A stretch of 64,000 nucleotides of DNA from the NCBI RefSeq assembly GCF_028737255.1, contig NZ_JAQZAN010000002.1, forward strand, positions 310,001 to 374,000, read 5' to 3'. Positions 36,942 to 44,914 of the stretch are shown in pieces; position 1 is the first letter of the stretch, and each line of letters opens with the position of its first letter. The notes beneath the pieces were generated by a model that saw only the letters and a list, made by a program, of their open reading frames with translations, ran no database searches and was not told the DNA's origin. Made by a program: the position numbers and the translations under genes. Origin of the DNA: Actinomycetospora straminea (GTDB lineage: Bacteria; Actinomycetota; Actinomycetes; Mycobacteriales; Pseudonocardiaceae).

Positions 36942-37877
36942 CTAGCGGCCGAGCTCGTCGCGCAGCGTCCGGAGCGCGTCCCGGGTCTCGTCCGGAGGCA
37001 GCGCCTGGACGCACAGCAGCTCCATCGTGGCGAGGTAGTCGTCCACGTCGGAGCGCTTGTCGAGGTAGAGCGCGCTGGTGAGCTGCTCGAGGTAGACCAC
37101 GTCAGGCACCCCGGCCTCGCGCGGGAACCGCAGGATGCTGAACGGCCCGCCGGCGCCCGCGTGCCCGCCGTGTCCGAACGGCACCATCTGCACCACGACG
37201 TGGCGCTGCTCGGACACCTCGAGCAGGTGGTCGACCTGGGCCTGCATGACCTCGACGCCACCGGTGAGCCGCCGGAGCGCGGCCTCGTCGAGCACGGCCC
37301 ACAGCGTCGGCGGGTCGGCGCCGTCGAGGATCTCCTGGCGCCGCAGCCGCAGCTCCACCCGCCGCTCGTGCTCGCCGGCCGGCATCGAGCCGGGCCGCAG
37401 CGCGGTGACGTGGCGGATCATCGCCTCGGTCTGCAGCAGCCCGGGCACGAACTGCGGCTCGTAGGTGCGGATCTGGTCCGCGGCCTGCTCGAGCCCGACG
37501 TAGGTCTCGAACCACGGCGGCAGCAGGTCGGAGTACTGGTGCCACCAGCCCGGCGCGTTGGCCCGCCGCGCCAGCGCGAGCAGGGCGTCGCGCTCGTCGA
37601 CGTCGTGCACGCCGTACAGCGTCAGCAGGTCGCCGACGTCGCGCTCCTTGAACCCGGTGCGCCCGTTCTCCAGCCGGCTGATCTTCGCGTGGGAGCCGCG
37701 GATGCGGTCCCCCGCGGCCTCGCGGGTCACCCCGGCCCGCTCGCGCAGGCCGCGCAGCTGCTGGCCGAGCATGATCCGCAGCACGGTCGGGCCGCCGCCG
37801 GGTGCGTCACGGATGTCGCGCGGGCGGTCCGGGACCTGCTCGGCCGCCGACCCCACGGGCTCCCGGGGTGGGACCAC
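36942..37877 (-). CDS. XRE-family regulator with DUF5753 domain
   Basis: The 311-residue protein has an XRE helix-turn-helix (LRGLRERAGVTREAAGDRI, about 40-90, with SHAKISRLENGRTGFKERDV) and a C-terminal DUF5753 domain (YVGLEQAADQIRTYEPQFVPGLLQT ... FPREAGVPDVVYLEQLTSALYLDK). Such proteins pair with DUF397 proteins in Streptomyces and relatives (the WhiJ/AbaA-type families) and affect development and secondary metabolism. The GTG at 37877 is chosen because GGTGGAGGT lies just upstream; a GTG at 37922 is possible. The DUF397 partner is 115 bp upstream. Confidence 0.88.
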   Translation of the reverse strand: MVPPREPVGSAAEQVPDRPRDIRDAPGGGPTVLRIMLGQQLRGLRERAGVTREAAGDRIRGSHAKISRLENGRTGFKERDVGDLLTLYGVHDVDERDALLALARRANAPGWWHQYSDLLPPWFETYVGLEQAADQIRTYEPQFVPGLLQTEAMIRHVTALRPGSMPAGEHERRVELRLRRQEILDGADPPTLWAVLDEAALRRLTGGVEVMQAQVDHLLEVSEQRHVVVQMVPFGHGGHAGAGGPFSILRFPREAGVPDVVYLEQLTSALYLDKRSDVDDYLATMELLCVQALPPDETRDALRTLRDELGR

Positions 37878-37992
37878 GCCGGTACCTCCACCAGCCTCGC
37901 CGCGCCGGGCGTACGGAGGCACGCCCGGTCAGGGGAACGACCCTAGCAGTCGGCCCCCCGGCAGAGCGGGCTCGCCGGCGCGCCCGGTGGTG

Positions 37993-38268
37993 TCAGGCGC
38001 CCTCGGCGAGGAGGTCGTCGAAGTCACCGTCCTTCGCGCCGAGCAGGAAGGCCGTCATCTCCGCGCGCGTGTAGACGAGCACCGGACCCTCCCGGTTGCG
38101 CGAGTTGCGCACGGCCACCCCGCCGTCGGGGAGCGGGGCCACCTCCACGCAGTTGCCCTTCGGGTTGCTGCGGCGGCTCTTGCGCCAGGAGATGTCGTCG
38201 GCGACCGTGCCGCGGACCCCTGGCTGCGGTGCTCCGGATGGTCTCGTCGGCTCCGTCTGCTCCGTCAT
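37993..38268 (-). CDS. DUF397 domain protein
   Basis: The 91-residue protein has the DUF397 core DISWRKSRRSNPKGNCVEVAPLPDGGVAVRNSRN and the ending AEMTAFLLGAKDGDFDDLL. These small proteins are the usual partners of XRE-DUF5753 regulators, as in the whiJ locus, and are thought to modulate their DNA binding. The ATG follows GGGGGAGGT. A perfect inverted repeat lies 36 bp upstream, between this gene and the divergent gene at 38390. Confidence 0.9.
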   Translation of the reverse strand: MTEQTEPTRPSGAPQPGVRGTVADDISWRKSRRSNPKGNCVEVAPLPDGGVAVRNSRNREGPVLVYTRAEMTAFLLGAKDGDFDDLLAEGA

Positions 38269-38303
38269 GCGACCTCCCCCTGGTCGTGCAACAGCTGTCG
38301 GCG

Positions 38304-38327
38304 GTGCAGATGTTCTTGCATCTGCAC
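38304..38327. promoter_or_regulatory. Perfect 9-bp inverted repeat, candidate XRE operator
   Basis: GTGCAGATG, six bases, CATCTGCAC lies in the 121-bp divergent region between the DUF397 gene and the gene at 38390. This local stretch is also less GC-rich than its surroundings. It is a natural operator candidate for the neighbouring XRE regulator. Confidence 0.5.
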
Positions 38328-38389
38328 AGTACGTCGGTCAGGATCGAGGTCGTCGCCGACGTCGGGGAGTGCGACGAACGGAGGTCCAC

Positions 38390-38785
38390 GTGAGCCAGCC
38401 GGGACGCCCAGGTTCACCCGGGCGTACACCTGCGCCGCTCCGTGTCACCTCCGAGCGCCTCGGAGAGGACGAGGCCCGCGAGGCCCGGGAGGCCGACGCG
38501 GCGTCCGCCGCACCCGTCGCCGCCCCGGCACGCACCGCCACCGCCACGGCCACCGGCCCGCTCCCGGTCGGCACGCCGGGGCCCGCGTCCGCCGCGCCCG
38601 TCGTCGCCCCCCGCCCCGCCCTGCCGGTGGTGGCCCCGCGCCCGCGGCGCCGGTGGTCCGATCTGTGGCGTCTGGTGTTCGCGCGCCGCCGCGCCGGGCG
38701 CCACCGTCCGGAGACCACGCCGCCGCAGAGCTGGAGCATGATCTCGCCGCAGCGCCGGCGACGCAGCCGCTGGGGCCGGTACTGA
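38390..38785 (+). CDS. Basic Pro/Ala-rich hypothetical protein
   Basis: The 131-residue protein starts at a GTG preceded by GGAGG. The first two thirds are Pro/Ala/Thr/Val-rich and disordered (VAAPARTATATATG, VVAPRPALPVVAPRPRRR). The end is strongly basic and aromatic (SDLWRLVFARRRAGRH, SQRRRR-like SPQRRRRSRWGRY). No signal peptide or membrane segment is seen. The good ribosome site and its position opposite the DUF397 gene support it as real, possibly under the same regulator. Nucleic-acid binding is conceivable from charge alone. Confidence 0.55.
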   Translation: MSQPGRPGSPGRTPAPLRVTSERLGEDEAREAREADAASAAPVAAPARTATATATGPLPVGTPGPASAAPVVAPRPALPVVAPRPRRRWSDLWRLVFARRRAGRHRPETTPPQSWSMISPQRRRRSRWGRY

Positions 38786-38788
38786 CCT

Positions 38789-39469
38789 CTAGGGCAGGCG
38801 CCAGTCGACCGGCTCGTCGCCGAGCTCGGTCAGGTACTCGTCGACGCGGCTGAACGGCCGCGAGCCGAAGAAGCCGCGGTCGGCCGACATCGGGCTCGGG
38901 TGCGCCGACTCGACGGTCGGGACGTCCTCGCCGAGCAGCGGCTTGACGGTCTGCGCGTCCCGCCCCCACAGCACCGCGACGAGCGGCTGGTCGGGCCGCG
39001 CGACCAGCGCGGCCACGGCTGCCTCGGTGACCTTCTCCCAGCCCTTGTTGCGGTGCGACCCCGGCGCGCCGGGCCCGACCGTGAGCACCCTGTTGAGCAG
39101 CAGCACCCCGTTGGCGGCCCAGGGCGAGAGGTCGCCGGTGCTCGGCGGCGGGTGGCCGAGGTCGCTCGTGTACTCGCGGAAGATGTTGACGAGGCTCTTC
39201 GGCAGCGGCCGCACGTCCGGCGCGACCGAGAACGAGAGCCCGACGGCGTGGCCCGGGGTCGGGTAGGGGTCCTGGCCCATGACCAGCACCCGCACCTCGT
39301 CGAAAGGCTGCTGGAACGCCCGCAGCACGTTCGGTCCCGCCGGCAGGTACCGGCGGCCCTCCGCCACCTCCGTGCGCAGGAAGTCGCCCATCGCCGCCAC
39401 GGTGTCCGCCACCGGCGCGAGCGCCTCGGCCCACCCGGCCTCGACGGATTCGGAGAGGGGACGGGCCAC
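38789..39469 (-). CDS. ung: Uracil-DNA glycosylase, family 1
   Basis: The 226-residue protein has the catalytic motif [17 protein letters not shown] (general-base Asp) near residue 63, [17 protein letters not shown] in the middle and [13 protein letters not shown] near the end, the DNA-intercalating loop. It removes uracil from DNA. The GTG start follows GGAGG. It lies 3 bp from the convergent gene at 38390. In mycobacteria it is adjacent to thiL, but here 5 kb of glycolate genes and non-coding DNA separate them. Confidence 0.96.
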   Translation of the reverse strand: MARPLSESVEAGWAEALAPVADTVAAMGDFLRTEVAEGRRYLPAGPNVLRAFQQPFDEVRVLVMGQDPYPTPGHAVGLSFSVAPDVRPLPKSLVNIFREYTSDLGHPPPSTGDLSPWAANGVLLLNRVLTVGPGAPGSHRNKGWEKVTEAAVAALVARPDQPLVAVLWGRDAQTVKPLLGEDVPTVESAHPSPMSADRGFFGSRPFSRVDEYLTELGDEPVDWRLP

Positions 39470-39647
39470 GGTGCGAGCCTCCGGACGGGCGCGGGAGCGA
39501 GGTGCGGCCGGGCGGCTGGACCCGACCGGGCGACGCTAGCGCCCGCCGGCGTCGTCGCGGTCGCCGACCCTGGCCGGGGCGGGCGCCCGGGACGCCGAGG
39601 CGTCTCCTGGGTGAACGCCTCCTCCACGGCGCACGACGGTGCCGAGG

Positions 39648-39664
39648 CGTGTCCCGGGGACACG
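39648..39664. repeat. Palindrome CGTGTCCC/GGGACACG
   Basis: Perfect 8-bp arms flank a single central base. The core is shared with the longer palindrome 84 bp to the right. Confidence 0.6.
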
Positions 39665-39731
39665 GGTCCGCCGGGCAGCTCGCCAGGCAAGGCCCGTCCT
39701 CGGGAACCGCCTCCTCTCCGGCGGCCCGCGG

Positions 39732-39764
39732 TCCCGACCCGTGTCTCCGGGACACGGGTCGGGA
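39732..39764. repeat. 14-bp-arm palindrome
   Basis: Perfect arms (tcccgacccgtgtc and complement) flank a 5-nt loop. It could be a terminator or a dispersed palindromic element. It lies about 260 bp from the nearest start codon. Confidence 0.65.
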
Positions 39765-39823
39765 AGCCCATCGCCGACGCCCCTGGTCAGCGCGGTCCGC
39801 GGGCGCACGAGGGGCGAGGTGGG

Positions 39824-39872
39824 AGCGAGGGCGTCCTCCGCTGCTCCGGACGCAGCCGGGGACGCCCTCGCT
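39824..39872. repeat. 13-bp-arm inverted repeat
   Basis: Arms agcgagggcgtcc (39824-39836) and its complement (39860-39872) enclose a 23-nt loop that can itself fold (GGCTGCG/CGCAGC-like). Confidence 0.6.
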
Positions 39873-40031
39873 GCGCCGGCGGCCCTCGACGACCTCCCCG
39901 CCCACGGCGTCCTTGATCTTGCCGAGCTCCTCGCCGACGATCCGGCGCACGACCGTCGTCGTCGAGCTCGACGTCGTCGTGGACCACGGCCCGACCCGCG
40001 AGCGCGACCTGCCCGAGGAGGACCCGCGTTG

Positions 40032-40784
40032 ATGAGCCCCCAGGTCGCCGTCTGCTGGGACGTCGACGGGACCCTGCTGCACGGCGGGACGATCGGGCGC
40101 GAGGTGCTGCTCGAGGCGTTCACCACCGTCACCGGACACCCCGCCCGGGCCGAGGCCGTCGCCATGGGCGGCCGCACCGACTGGCTCATCGGCGAGGCGC
40201 TGCGCGACGCGCTGGACCCCGACGACGCGGCCGCCGTGCTCGCGCGGGGCGACGGGTTCGGTCACGCGATGATCGCCGCGGTCGCCGACGGCTGGTCGCG
40301 GCGCGCGCGCGACCTCCACGCCGTCGCGCGCACGCTGCCCGGCGTCCCCGAGACCGTCGCCGCCCTGGCCGCCGAGCCCGGCGTGGTGCAGACGCTGACC
40401 ACCGGCAACGTCCGCGCCGGCGCCCGCGCCAAGCTCGCCGCGGTGGGCCTGGACGGCGGGCCCATCGACGTCGACCTCGGCGGCTACGGCGAGGGGCCGG
40501 GCGCCCGGGTGCGCGTGGTGGTGGCGGCCCGCGAGGCCCTCGCCGCCCGCTACGGCACCCCGCCGGCGCTGGTCGTCGTCGGCGACACCCCGCTCGACGT
40601 CGAGGCCGCGCACGAGGCCGGCGCGGTCGCGGTGGGCGTCGCCACGGGCAGCGCGACGCGCGCGGAGCTGGTCGCGTCGGGGGCCGCGCACGTCCTCGAC
40701 GACCTGTCCGACCCGTCCCGTCTGGTGGCGGTGGTCCGCACCACGCGCGAGGATTCGTGGCACACCACGCAAGGAGGCTCGTGA
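40032..40784 (+). CDS. HAD family hydrolase, probable phosphoglycolate phosphatase
   Basis: The 250-residue protein has the HAD nucleophile motif WDVDGTLL at residue 9, a helical cap, motif II TLTTGNVRAGARAKLAAVGL, and motif IV VVVGDTPLDVEAA. The cap and spacing fit the Gph/phosphoglycolate phosphatase branch. Its stop overlaps the glcD start (TGATG), so it is translated together with glycolate oxidase. Context makes 2-phosphoglycolate the likely substrate; this is inference. The ATG follows GAGGAGG. Confidence 0.85.
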   Translation: MSPQVAVCWDVDGTLLHGGTIGREVLLEAFTTVTGHPARAEAVAMGGRTDWLIGEALRDALDPDDAAAVLARGDGFGHAMIAAVADGWSRRARDLHAVARTLPGVPETVAALAAEPGVVQTLTTGNVRAGARAKLAAVGLDGGPIDVDLGGYGEGPGARVRVVVAAREALAARYGTPPALVVVGDTPLDVEAAHEAGAVAVGVATGSATRAELVASGAAHVLDDLSDPSRLVAVVRTTREDSWHTTQGGS

Positions 40785-42310
40785 TGCCCGAGCGGACGAT
40801 GGAGGCCCCCCACGGCGGCACGGGGAGCGACGCGCCCGCGGCGGCGACCCCGCCCGCGCCCGTGGGGCCGGAGCTGGCCCGGGACTTCCGCGACGTCCTG
40901 CCCGCCGATTCGGTGATCACCGACGAGGTCGGTCGGCGGAGCTACGAGTGCGACGGGCTGACCGGGTTCCGGCAGGTCCCGGCCCTGGTGGTGCTGCCGC
41001 GCGACGCCGACGAGGTCGCCGCCTGCGTCCGGATCTGCGCCCGCCACGGCGTCCCGTTCGTCGCGCGCGGGGCGGGCACCGGCCTGTCGGGCGGGGCGAT
41101 GCCCGTCGCCGACGGTGTCGTGATCTCGCTGCAGAAGCTGCGCCGCATCCTCGAGATCGACGTGGAGAACCGGCGCGCGGTGCTCGAGCCCGGCGTCTAC
41201 AACCTCGACATCTCCAAGGCCGCCAAGCCCCACGGCCTCTACTACGCGCCCGACCCGTCGAGCCAGCAGGTGTGCACCATCGGCGGCAACGTCGCCGAGA
41301 ACTCCGGCGGCGCGCACTGCCTGAAGTACGGCTTCACCACCAACCACGTCCTCGAGATGGAGGTCGTGCTCGCCGACGGCTCGGTGGTCACCCTCGGCGG
41401 CCCCACCGGCGAGCAGGCCGGCCCCGACCTGCGCGGGCTGTTCATCGGCTCCGAGGGCACGCTCGGCATCTGCACCAAGGTGACCGTCCGGCTGCTGCAG
41501 ACTCCGGAGGCGGTCCGCACCGTGCTGGCGGACTTCCCGTCGATCGAGGCCGCGGGTGACACCGTCGGCGACATCGTCGACGCGGCGATCATCCCGGCCG
41601 CCGTGGAGATGATGGACTCGCTGTCGATGGAGGCCTCCGAGGCCGCCACCGGCGCGGGGCTCACCGTCGACGCCCCCGCCGCGCTGATCATCGAGCTGGA
41701 CGGGCCGGCCGACGAGGTGGACGCCGAGTTCGAGCACCTCACCGCGATCTGCGAGCGCCACGGCGCCACCCGCCTGCACGTCCCCACCGAGGCCGAGGAG
41801 CGCCAGAAGGTGTGGAAGGGGCGCAAGGCCGCGTTCGCCGCGGTCGGGCGGATCAGCCCCGACTACATCGTCCAGGACGGCGTCGTCCCGCGGACCCGGC
41901 TGGCCGAGGTGCTCACGCGCATCGCCGAGATGGGCCGCGACGCCGGGCTGCGCGTCGCCAACGTCTTCCACGCCGGCGACGGCAACCTGCACCCCCTGGT
42001 GCTCTACTCGGAGGCCGCGGGCGAGCACGACGCCGCGGAGAAGCTCTCCACCGACATCGCCGAGCTGTGCGTCGAGCTGGGCGGGTCGCTGTCGGGCGAG
42101 CACGGCATCGGCACCGACAAGGCCTGCTCGATGCCGGTGATGTTCTCCCCCGAGGACCTCGGCGTCATGCACCGCGTCCGGCTCGCCTTCGACCCGGACT
42201 CGCGCTGCAACCCCGGCAAGCTCTTCCCGACGCCCCGGCTCTGCGGCGAGCGGCCCGGCAAGTACGCGCCCCATCCCCTCGAGGAAGCAGGAGTGATCGA
42301 GCGCCTGTGA
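40784..42310 (+). CDS. glcD: Glycolate oxidase FAD-binding subunit GlcD
   Basis: The 508-residue protein is a GlcD/LDH-type FAD_binding_4 flavoprotein: YECDGLTGFRQVPALVVLP, the FAD-binding GAGTGLSGGAMP near residue 105, GGNVAENSGGAHCLKYG near 175, GSEGTLGICTKV near 230, and C-terminal NVFHAGDGNLHP with SGEHGIGTDK. It oxidises glycolate (or another 2-hydroxy acid) to the keto acid. The ATG follows AAGGAGG and overlaps the HAD stop; its end overlaps glcE by 4 bp. D-lactate dehydrogenase activity is the main alternative, but the E and F subunits favour glycolate oxidase. Confidence 0.93.
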   Translation: MPERTMEAPHGGTGSDAPAAATPPAPVGPELARDFRDVLPADSVITDEVGRRSYECDGLTGFRQVPALVVLPRDADEVAACVRICARHGVPFVARGAGTGLSGGAMPVADGVVISLQKLRRILEIDVENRRAVLEPGVYNLDISKAAKPHGLYYAPDPSSQQVCTIGGNVAENSGGAHCLKYGFTTNHVLEMEVVLADGSVVTLGGPTGEQAGPDLRGLFIGSEGTLGICTKVTVRLLQTPEAVRTVLADFPSIEAAGDTVGDIVDAAIIPAAVEMMDSLSMEASEAATGAGLTVDAPAALIIELDGPADEVDAEFEHLTAICERHGATRLHVPTEAEERQKVWKGRKAAFAAVGRISPDYIVQDGVVPRTRLAEVLTRIAEMGRDAGLRVANVFHAGDGNLHPLVLYSEAAGEHDAAEKLSTDIAELCVELGGSLSGEHGIGTDKACSMPVMFSPEDLGVMHRVRLAFDPDSRCNPGKLFPTPRLCGERPGKYAPHPLEEAGVIERL

Positions 42311-43464
42311 GTGAGACCGTCACGCCCACCACCGTCGACGAGCTGCGCGCCGCCGTCCTCGACCGCCCCGGCACGATCCGCCTCGCCGGCGCCGGCACCG
42401 CCGCCGACTGGGCGGGCACGCCCGCCCCCGCCGACACGGTCCTCGACCTCACGGGACTCTCCGGGATCGTCACCCACAACCCCGGCGACATGACCGTCGA
42501 GGTCGGCGCCGGCACGCCGTTCACGCAGCTCCGGGAGGAGCTGGGCGAGCACCACCAGCGCGTCGCCGTCGACCCCGCCCGCGCCGCCGAGGGCGCCACG
42601 CTCGGCGGGCTGTTCGCCACCGCCGACTCCGGTCCGCGCGCGCTGCAGTACGGCTCGCTGCGCGACCTCGTCATCGGCGCGACGATCGTCCTCGCCGACG
42701 GCACCGTCGCCCGCTCCGGCGGGCACGTCATCAAGAACGTCGCGGGCTACGACCTCACCAAGGTCCTGCACGGCGCCCACGGCACGCTCGGCGTCGTCGC
42801 CCGGCTCGTGCTGCGCCTCCACCCGACGCCGCAGGTCACGGCCACCGTCGCGGTGCCGTGTGCGCGGTCGGCGTCGGCGGACCTCGCCCGGCGCGTGGCC
42901 GACAGCCCGGTCGAGGCGGCGGCGATCCAGTGGCACGGTTCCGACCGGGGAGACCGGCTGCTCGTCCTCGTCGAGGGCTCCGAGCGCGGCGCCGACACCC
43001 GGGCCCGGCGGCTCGCCGAGGCCGTGGGCGGCGAGCTCCTCGCCCCCGACGACGCCGAGGCGGCGTGGGAGGCGCACGCGGCGTCGGTCCGGGCGCGCCC
43101 CGCCGACCGTGCCGTGTTCCGCTTCGGCGTCATCCCGTCGTCGCTGACCGGCGTGCTCGACGGCCTGGAGGCCGACACCGGCGGGCTCGCCGAGGTCACG
43201 ACGTCCCCGCGCACCGGCGTGGCGACGGTGGCGGTCCCGGCCGACGCCGACGTCGTCGCCGCCGCGCACCGCCGGGTCGCCGACGCCGGCGGCACGTCCT
43301 CGCTGCGCCAGCGCCCGGCCGGGGCCGACCTCCCGGCGTTCGGGCCCGCCCCGGCGTCGGCGGCCGTGCTGCGCGCCGTCGCCGCGTCCCTCGACCCCGA
43401 CCAGCGCCTGGGCCGTGGTCGGCTCGCGCCCTGGATCCCCGCACCGACCGGAGTGAGCGCATGA
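42307..43464 (+). CDS. glcE: Glycolate oxidase FAD-binding subunit GlcE
   Basis: The 385-residue protein has a shorter FAD-binding domain with TIRLAGAGTAADWAG, LSGIVTHNPGDMTVEVGAGT, EGATLGGLFATADSGPRALQYG and GGHVIKNVAGYDLTKVLHGAHG, the GlcE pattern. The C-terminal half (about 190-385) is a divergent FAD-oxidase C domain. It starts with a GTG overlapping the glcD stop (GTGA) and ends overlapping glcF (ATGA). It is the second flavin subunit of the membrane-associated GlcDEF complex. Confidence 0.9.
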   Translation: MSETVTPTTVDELRAAVLDRPGTIRLAGAGTAADWAGTPAPADTVLDLTGLSGIVTHNPGDMTVEVGAGTPFTQLREELGEHHQRVAVDPARAAEGATLGGLFATADSGPRALQYGSLRDLVIGATIVLADGTVARSGGHVIKNVAGYDLTKVLHGAHGTLGVVARLVLRLHPTPQVTATVAVPCARSASADLARRVADSPVEAAAIQWHGSDRGDRLLVLVEGSERGADTRARRLAEAVGGELLAPDDAEAAWEAHAASVRARPADRAVFRFGVIPSSLTGVLDGLEADTGGLAEVTTSPRTGVATVAVPADADVVAAAHRRVADAGGTSSLRQRPAGADLPAFGPAPASAAVLRAVAASLDPDQRLGRGRLAPWIPAPTGVSA

Positions 43465-44858
43465 CCACCCATCCCACCACCGGTCCGTCGCCCGACTTCT
43501 CCTCCGAGCGCGGCGAGAAGCCCGCCCCCGAGCGCGCCGACGTGCTCGGCGGCGAGTTCGGGTCGTTCGACGACCACCACCCGCCGGCCCAGGAGCTGCT
43601 CGACGACTGCGTGCACTGCGGCTTCTGCCTGCCGACGTGTCCGACGTACGCGCTGTGGGGCGAGGAGATGGACTCGCCGCGCGGGCGCATCTACCTCATG
43701 GAGATGGCGGAGAAGGGCGAGATCCCGCTCGAGGGCGCGTTCACGACGCACATCGACCGCTGCCTGGGCTGCATGGCGTGCGTGACGGCGTGCCCGTCGG
43801 GCGTCCAGTACGACCGCCTGCTCGAGGCCACCCGGCCGCAGATCGAGCGCAACGTGGCCCGCTCGCGCTCCGACCGGCTCTTCCGTGAAGCGATCTTCGC
43901 GCTGTTCCCCTACAAGCGGCGGCTGCGCGCGGCGTCGATCGGCGGCGCGCTCTACCAGAAGCTGCGGCCGAAGAGCATGGACAGGCTCATGGCGCGCCTG
44001 CCCGAGCGGTTCTCGCGGCTGGTGGCCATGGAGTCGCTGCTGCCGCCGGTGAGCGTGCGCGAGGCGTTCGCGCGCATCCCGGCGCGGACGCCCGCGGTCG
44101 GTCCCCGCCGCGGGCGGGTCGGCCTGCTCACCGGCTGCGTCCAGGACGTCTTCTTCCACCCGGTCAACGAGGCGACCGTGCGGGTGCTCGCCGCCGAGGG
44201 CTGGGACGTCATCGCGCCGCGCGAGCAGACGTGCTGCGGGGCGCTGGGGCTGCACGCGGGGCGCGAGGAGGAGGCGATCGCGCGGGCGAAGAAGCTCATC
44301 GCGACCTTCGAGCGCGCGCGGGTCGACACGATCGCCACGAACGTCGCGGGCTGCGGGTCGTCGATGAAGGAGTACGGCGAGCTGCTCGCCGACGACCCGG
44401 AGTGGGCGGACCGGGCGCAGGCGTTCGCGGCGAAGGTGCGCGACATCTCCGAGGTCGTCGACGAGACCCTCGCCGACCCGCGGGCGCGCCGGCACCCGAT
44501 CGAGGCCACGGTCGTCTACCACGACGCCTGCCACCTCGGGCATGCCCAGAAGATCCGCACCGAGCCGCGCCGGGTGCTGCGCGCGATCCCCGGCGTCGAG
44601 CTCGTCGAGCTGCCCGAGGCGGAGATATGCTGCGGGTCGGCGGGGATCTACAACATGCTCCAGCCCCAGGCCGCGGGCGACCTCGGGCGGCGCAAGGCGG
44701 ACAACATCCGGGGCACCGGCGCCGACGTCCTCGTCACCGCCAACCCGGGGTGCCTGCTGCAGATCCGGAAGTACCTGGACGGCGAGCTGCCGATGCTCCA
44801 CCCGATCCAGCTCGTCGACGCCTCCATCCGCGGCGTCCGCCCGCCGGAGATGGGCTGA
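43461..44858 (+). CDS. glcF: Glycolate oxidase iron-sulfur subunit GlcF
   Basis: The 465-residue protein has two 4Fe-4S ferredoxin motifs, CVHCGFCLPTCP near residue 50 and CLGCMACVTACP near 102, and two CCG heterodisulfide-reductase-like domains with CCGALGLHAG near 258 and CCGSAGIYNM near 393. It passes electrons from GlcD/GlcE to quinone. The N-terminal 40 residues are a charged extension. It ends the operon and is followed after 9 bp by a palindromic element that may terminate both this gene and convergent thiL. Confidence 0.93.
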   Translation: MTTHPTTGPSPDFSSERGEKPAPERADVLGGEFGSFDDHHPPAQELLDDCVHCGFCLPTCPTYALWGEEMDSPRGRIYLMEMAEKGEIPLEGAFTTHIDRCLGCMACVTACPSGVQYDRLLEATRPQIERNVARSRSDRLFREAIFALFPYKRRLRAASIGGALYQKLRPKSMDRLMARLPERFSRLVAMESLLPPVSVREAFARIPARTPAVGPRRGRVGLLTGCVQDVFFHPVNEATVRVLAAEGWDVIAPREQTCCGALGLHAGREEEAIARAKKLIATFERARVDTIATNVAGCGSSMKEYGELLADDPEWADRAQAFAAKVRDISEVVDETLADPRARRHPIEATVVYHDACHLGHAQKIRTEPRRVLRAIPGVELVELPEAEICCGSAGIYNMLQPQAAGDLGRRKADNIRGTGADVLVTANPGCLLQIRKYLDGELPMLHPIQLVDASIRGVRPPEMG

Positions 44859-44867
44859 CGGGTCTAC

Positions 44868-44907
44868 GTGCGTGATCTCCTGAGCTATGGCTCAGAAGAT
44901 CACGCAC
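44868..44907. repeat. Dispersed palindromic element, copy 1 (intergenic)
   Basis: Arms of 18 bp (GTGCGTGATCTCCTGAGC and its complement, with one mismatch) flank TATG. The same sequence, with perfect arms, occurs at 49843-49884 inside another gene. Here it separates the stops of glcF and thiL and could act as a bidirectional terminator. Confidence 0.85.
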
Positions 44908-44914
44908 CTCGGGG

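Larger units (their letters stand above)
39470..40031. other. Palindrome-rich intergenic region, no gene seen
   Basis: No frame in these 562 bp has a recognisable product or a consistent start and ribosome site. It holds at least three strong palindromes at 39648-39664, 39732-39764 and 39824-39872, the first two sharing the core CGTGTC..GGGACACG. A ribosome site (GAGGAGG) at the right end belongs to the HAD gene. It may be a decayed gene region. Confidence 0.55.

Noticed and set aside
39880-40031. Remnant of an Asp23/DAK-type gene (plus-strand VVVELDVVVDHG, minus-strand VVRRIVGEELGKI)
   Set aside because: The similar-looking stretches are short, lie in different frames and lack flanking family motifs. 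Not enough to call a pseudogene.
38445-40772. A 775-codon minus-strand frame across ung and the HAD gene
   Set aside because: It runs out of frame through clear genes (ung, HAD hydrolase) and has Arg/Gly/Pro shadow composition. High GC removes stop codons from non-coding frames here.
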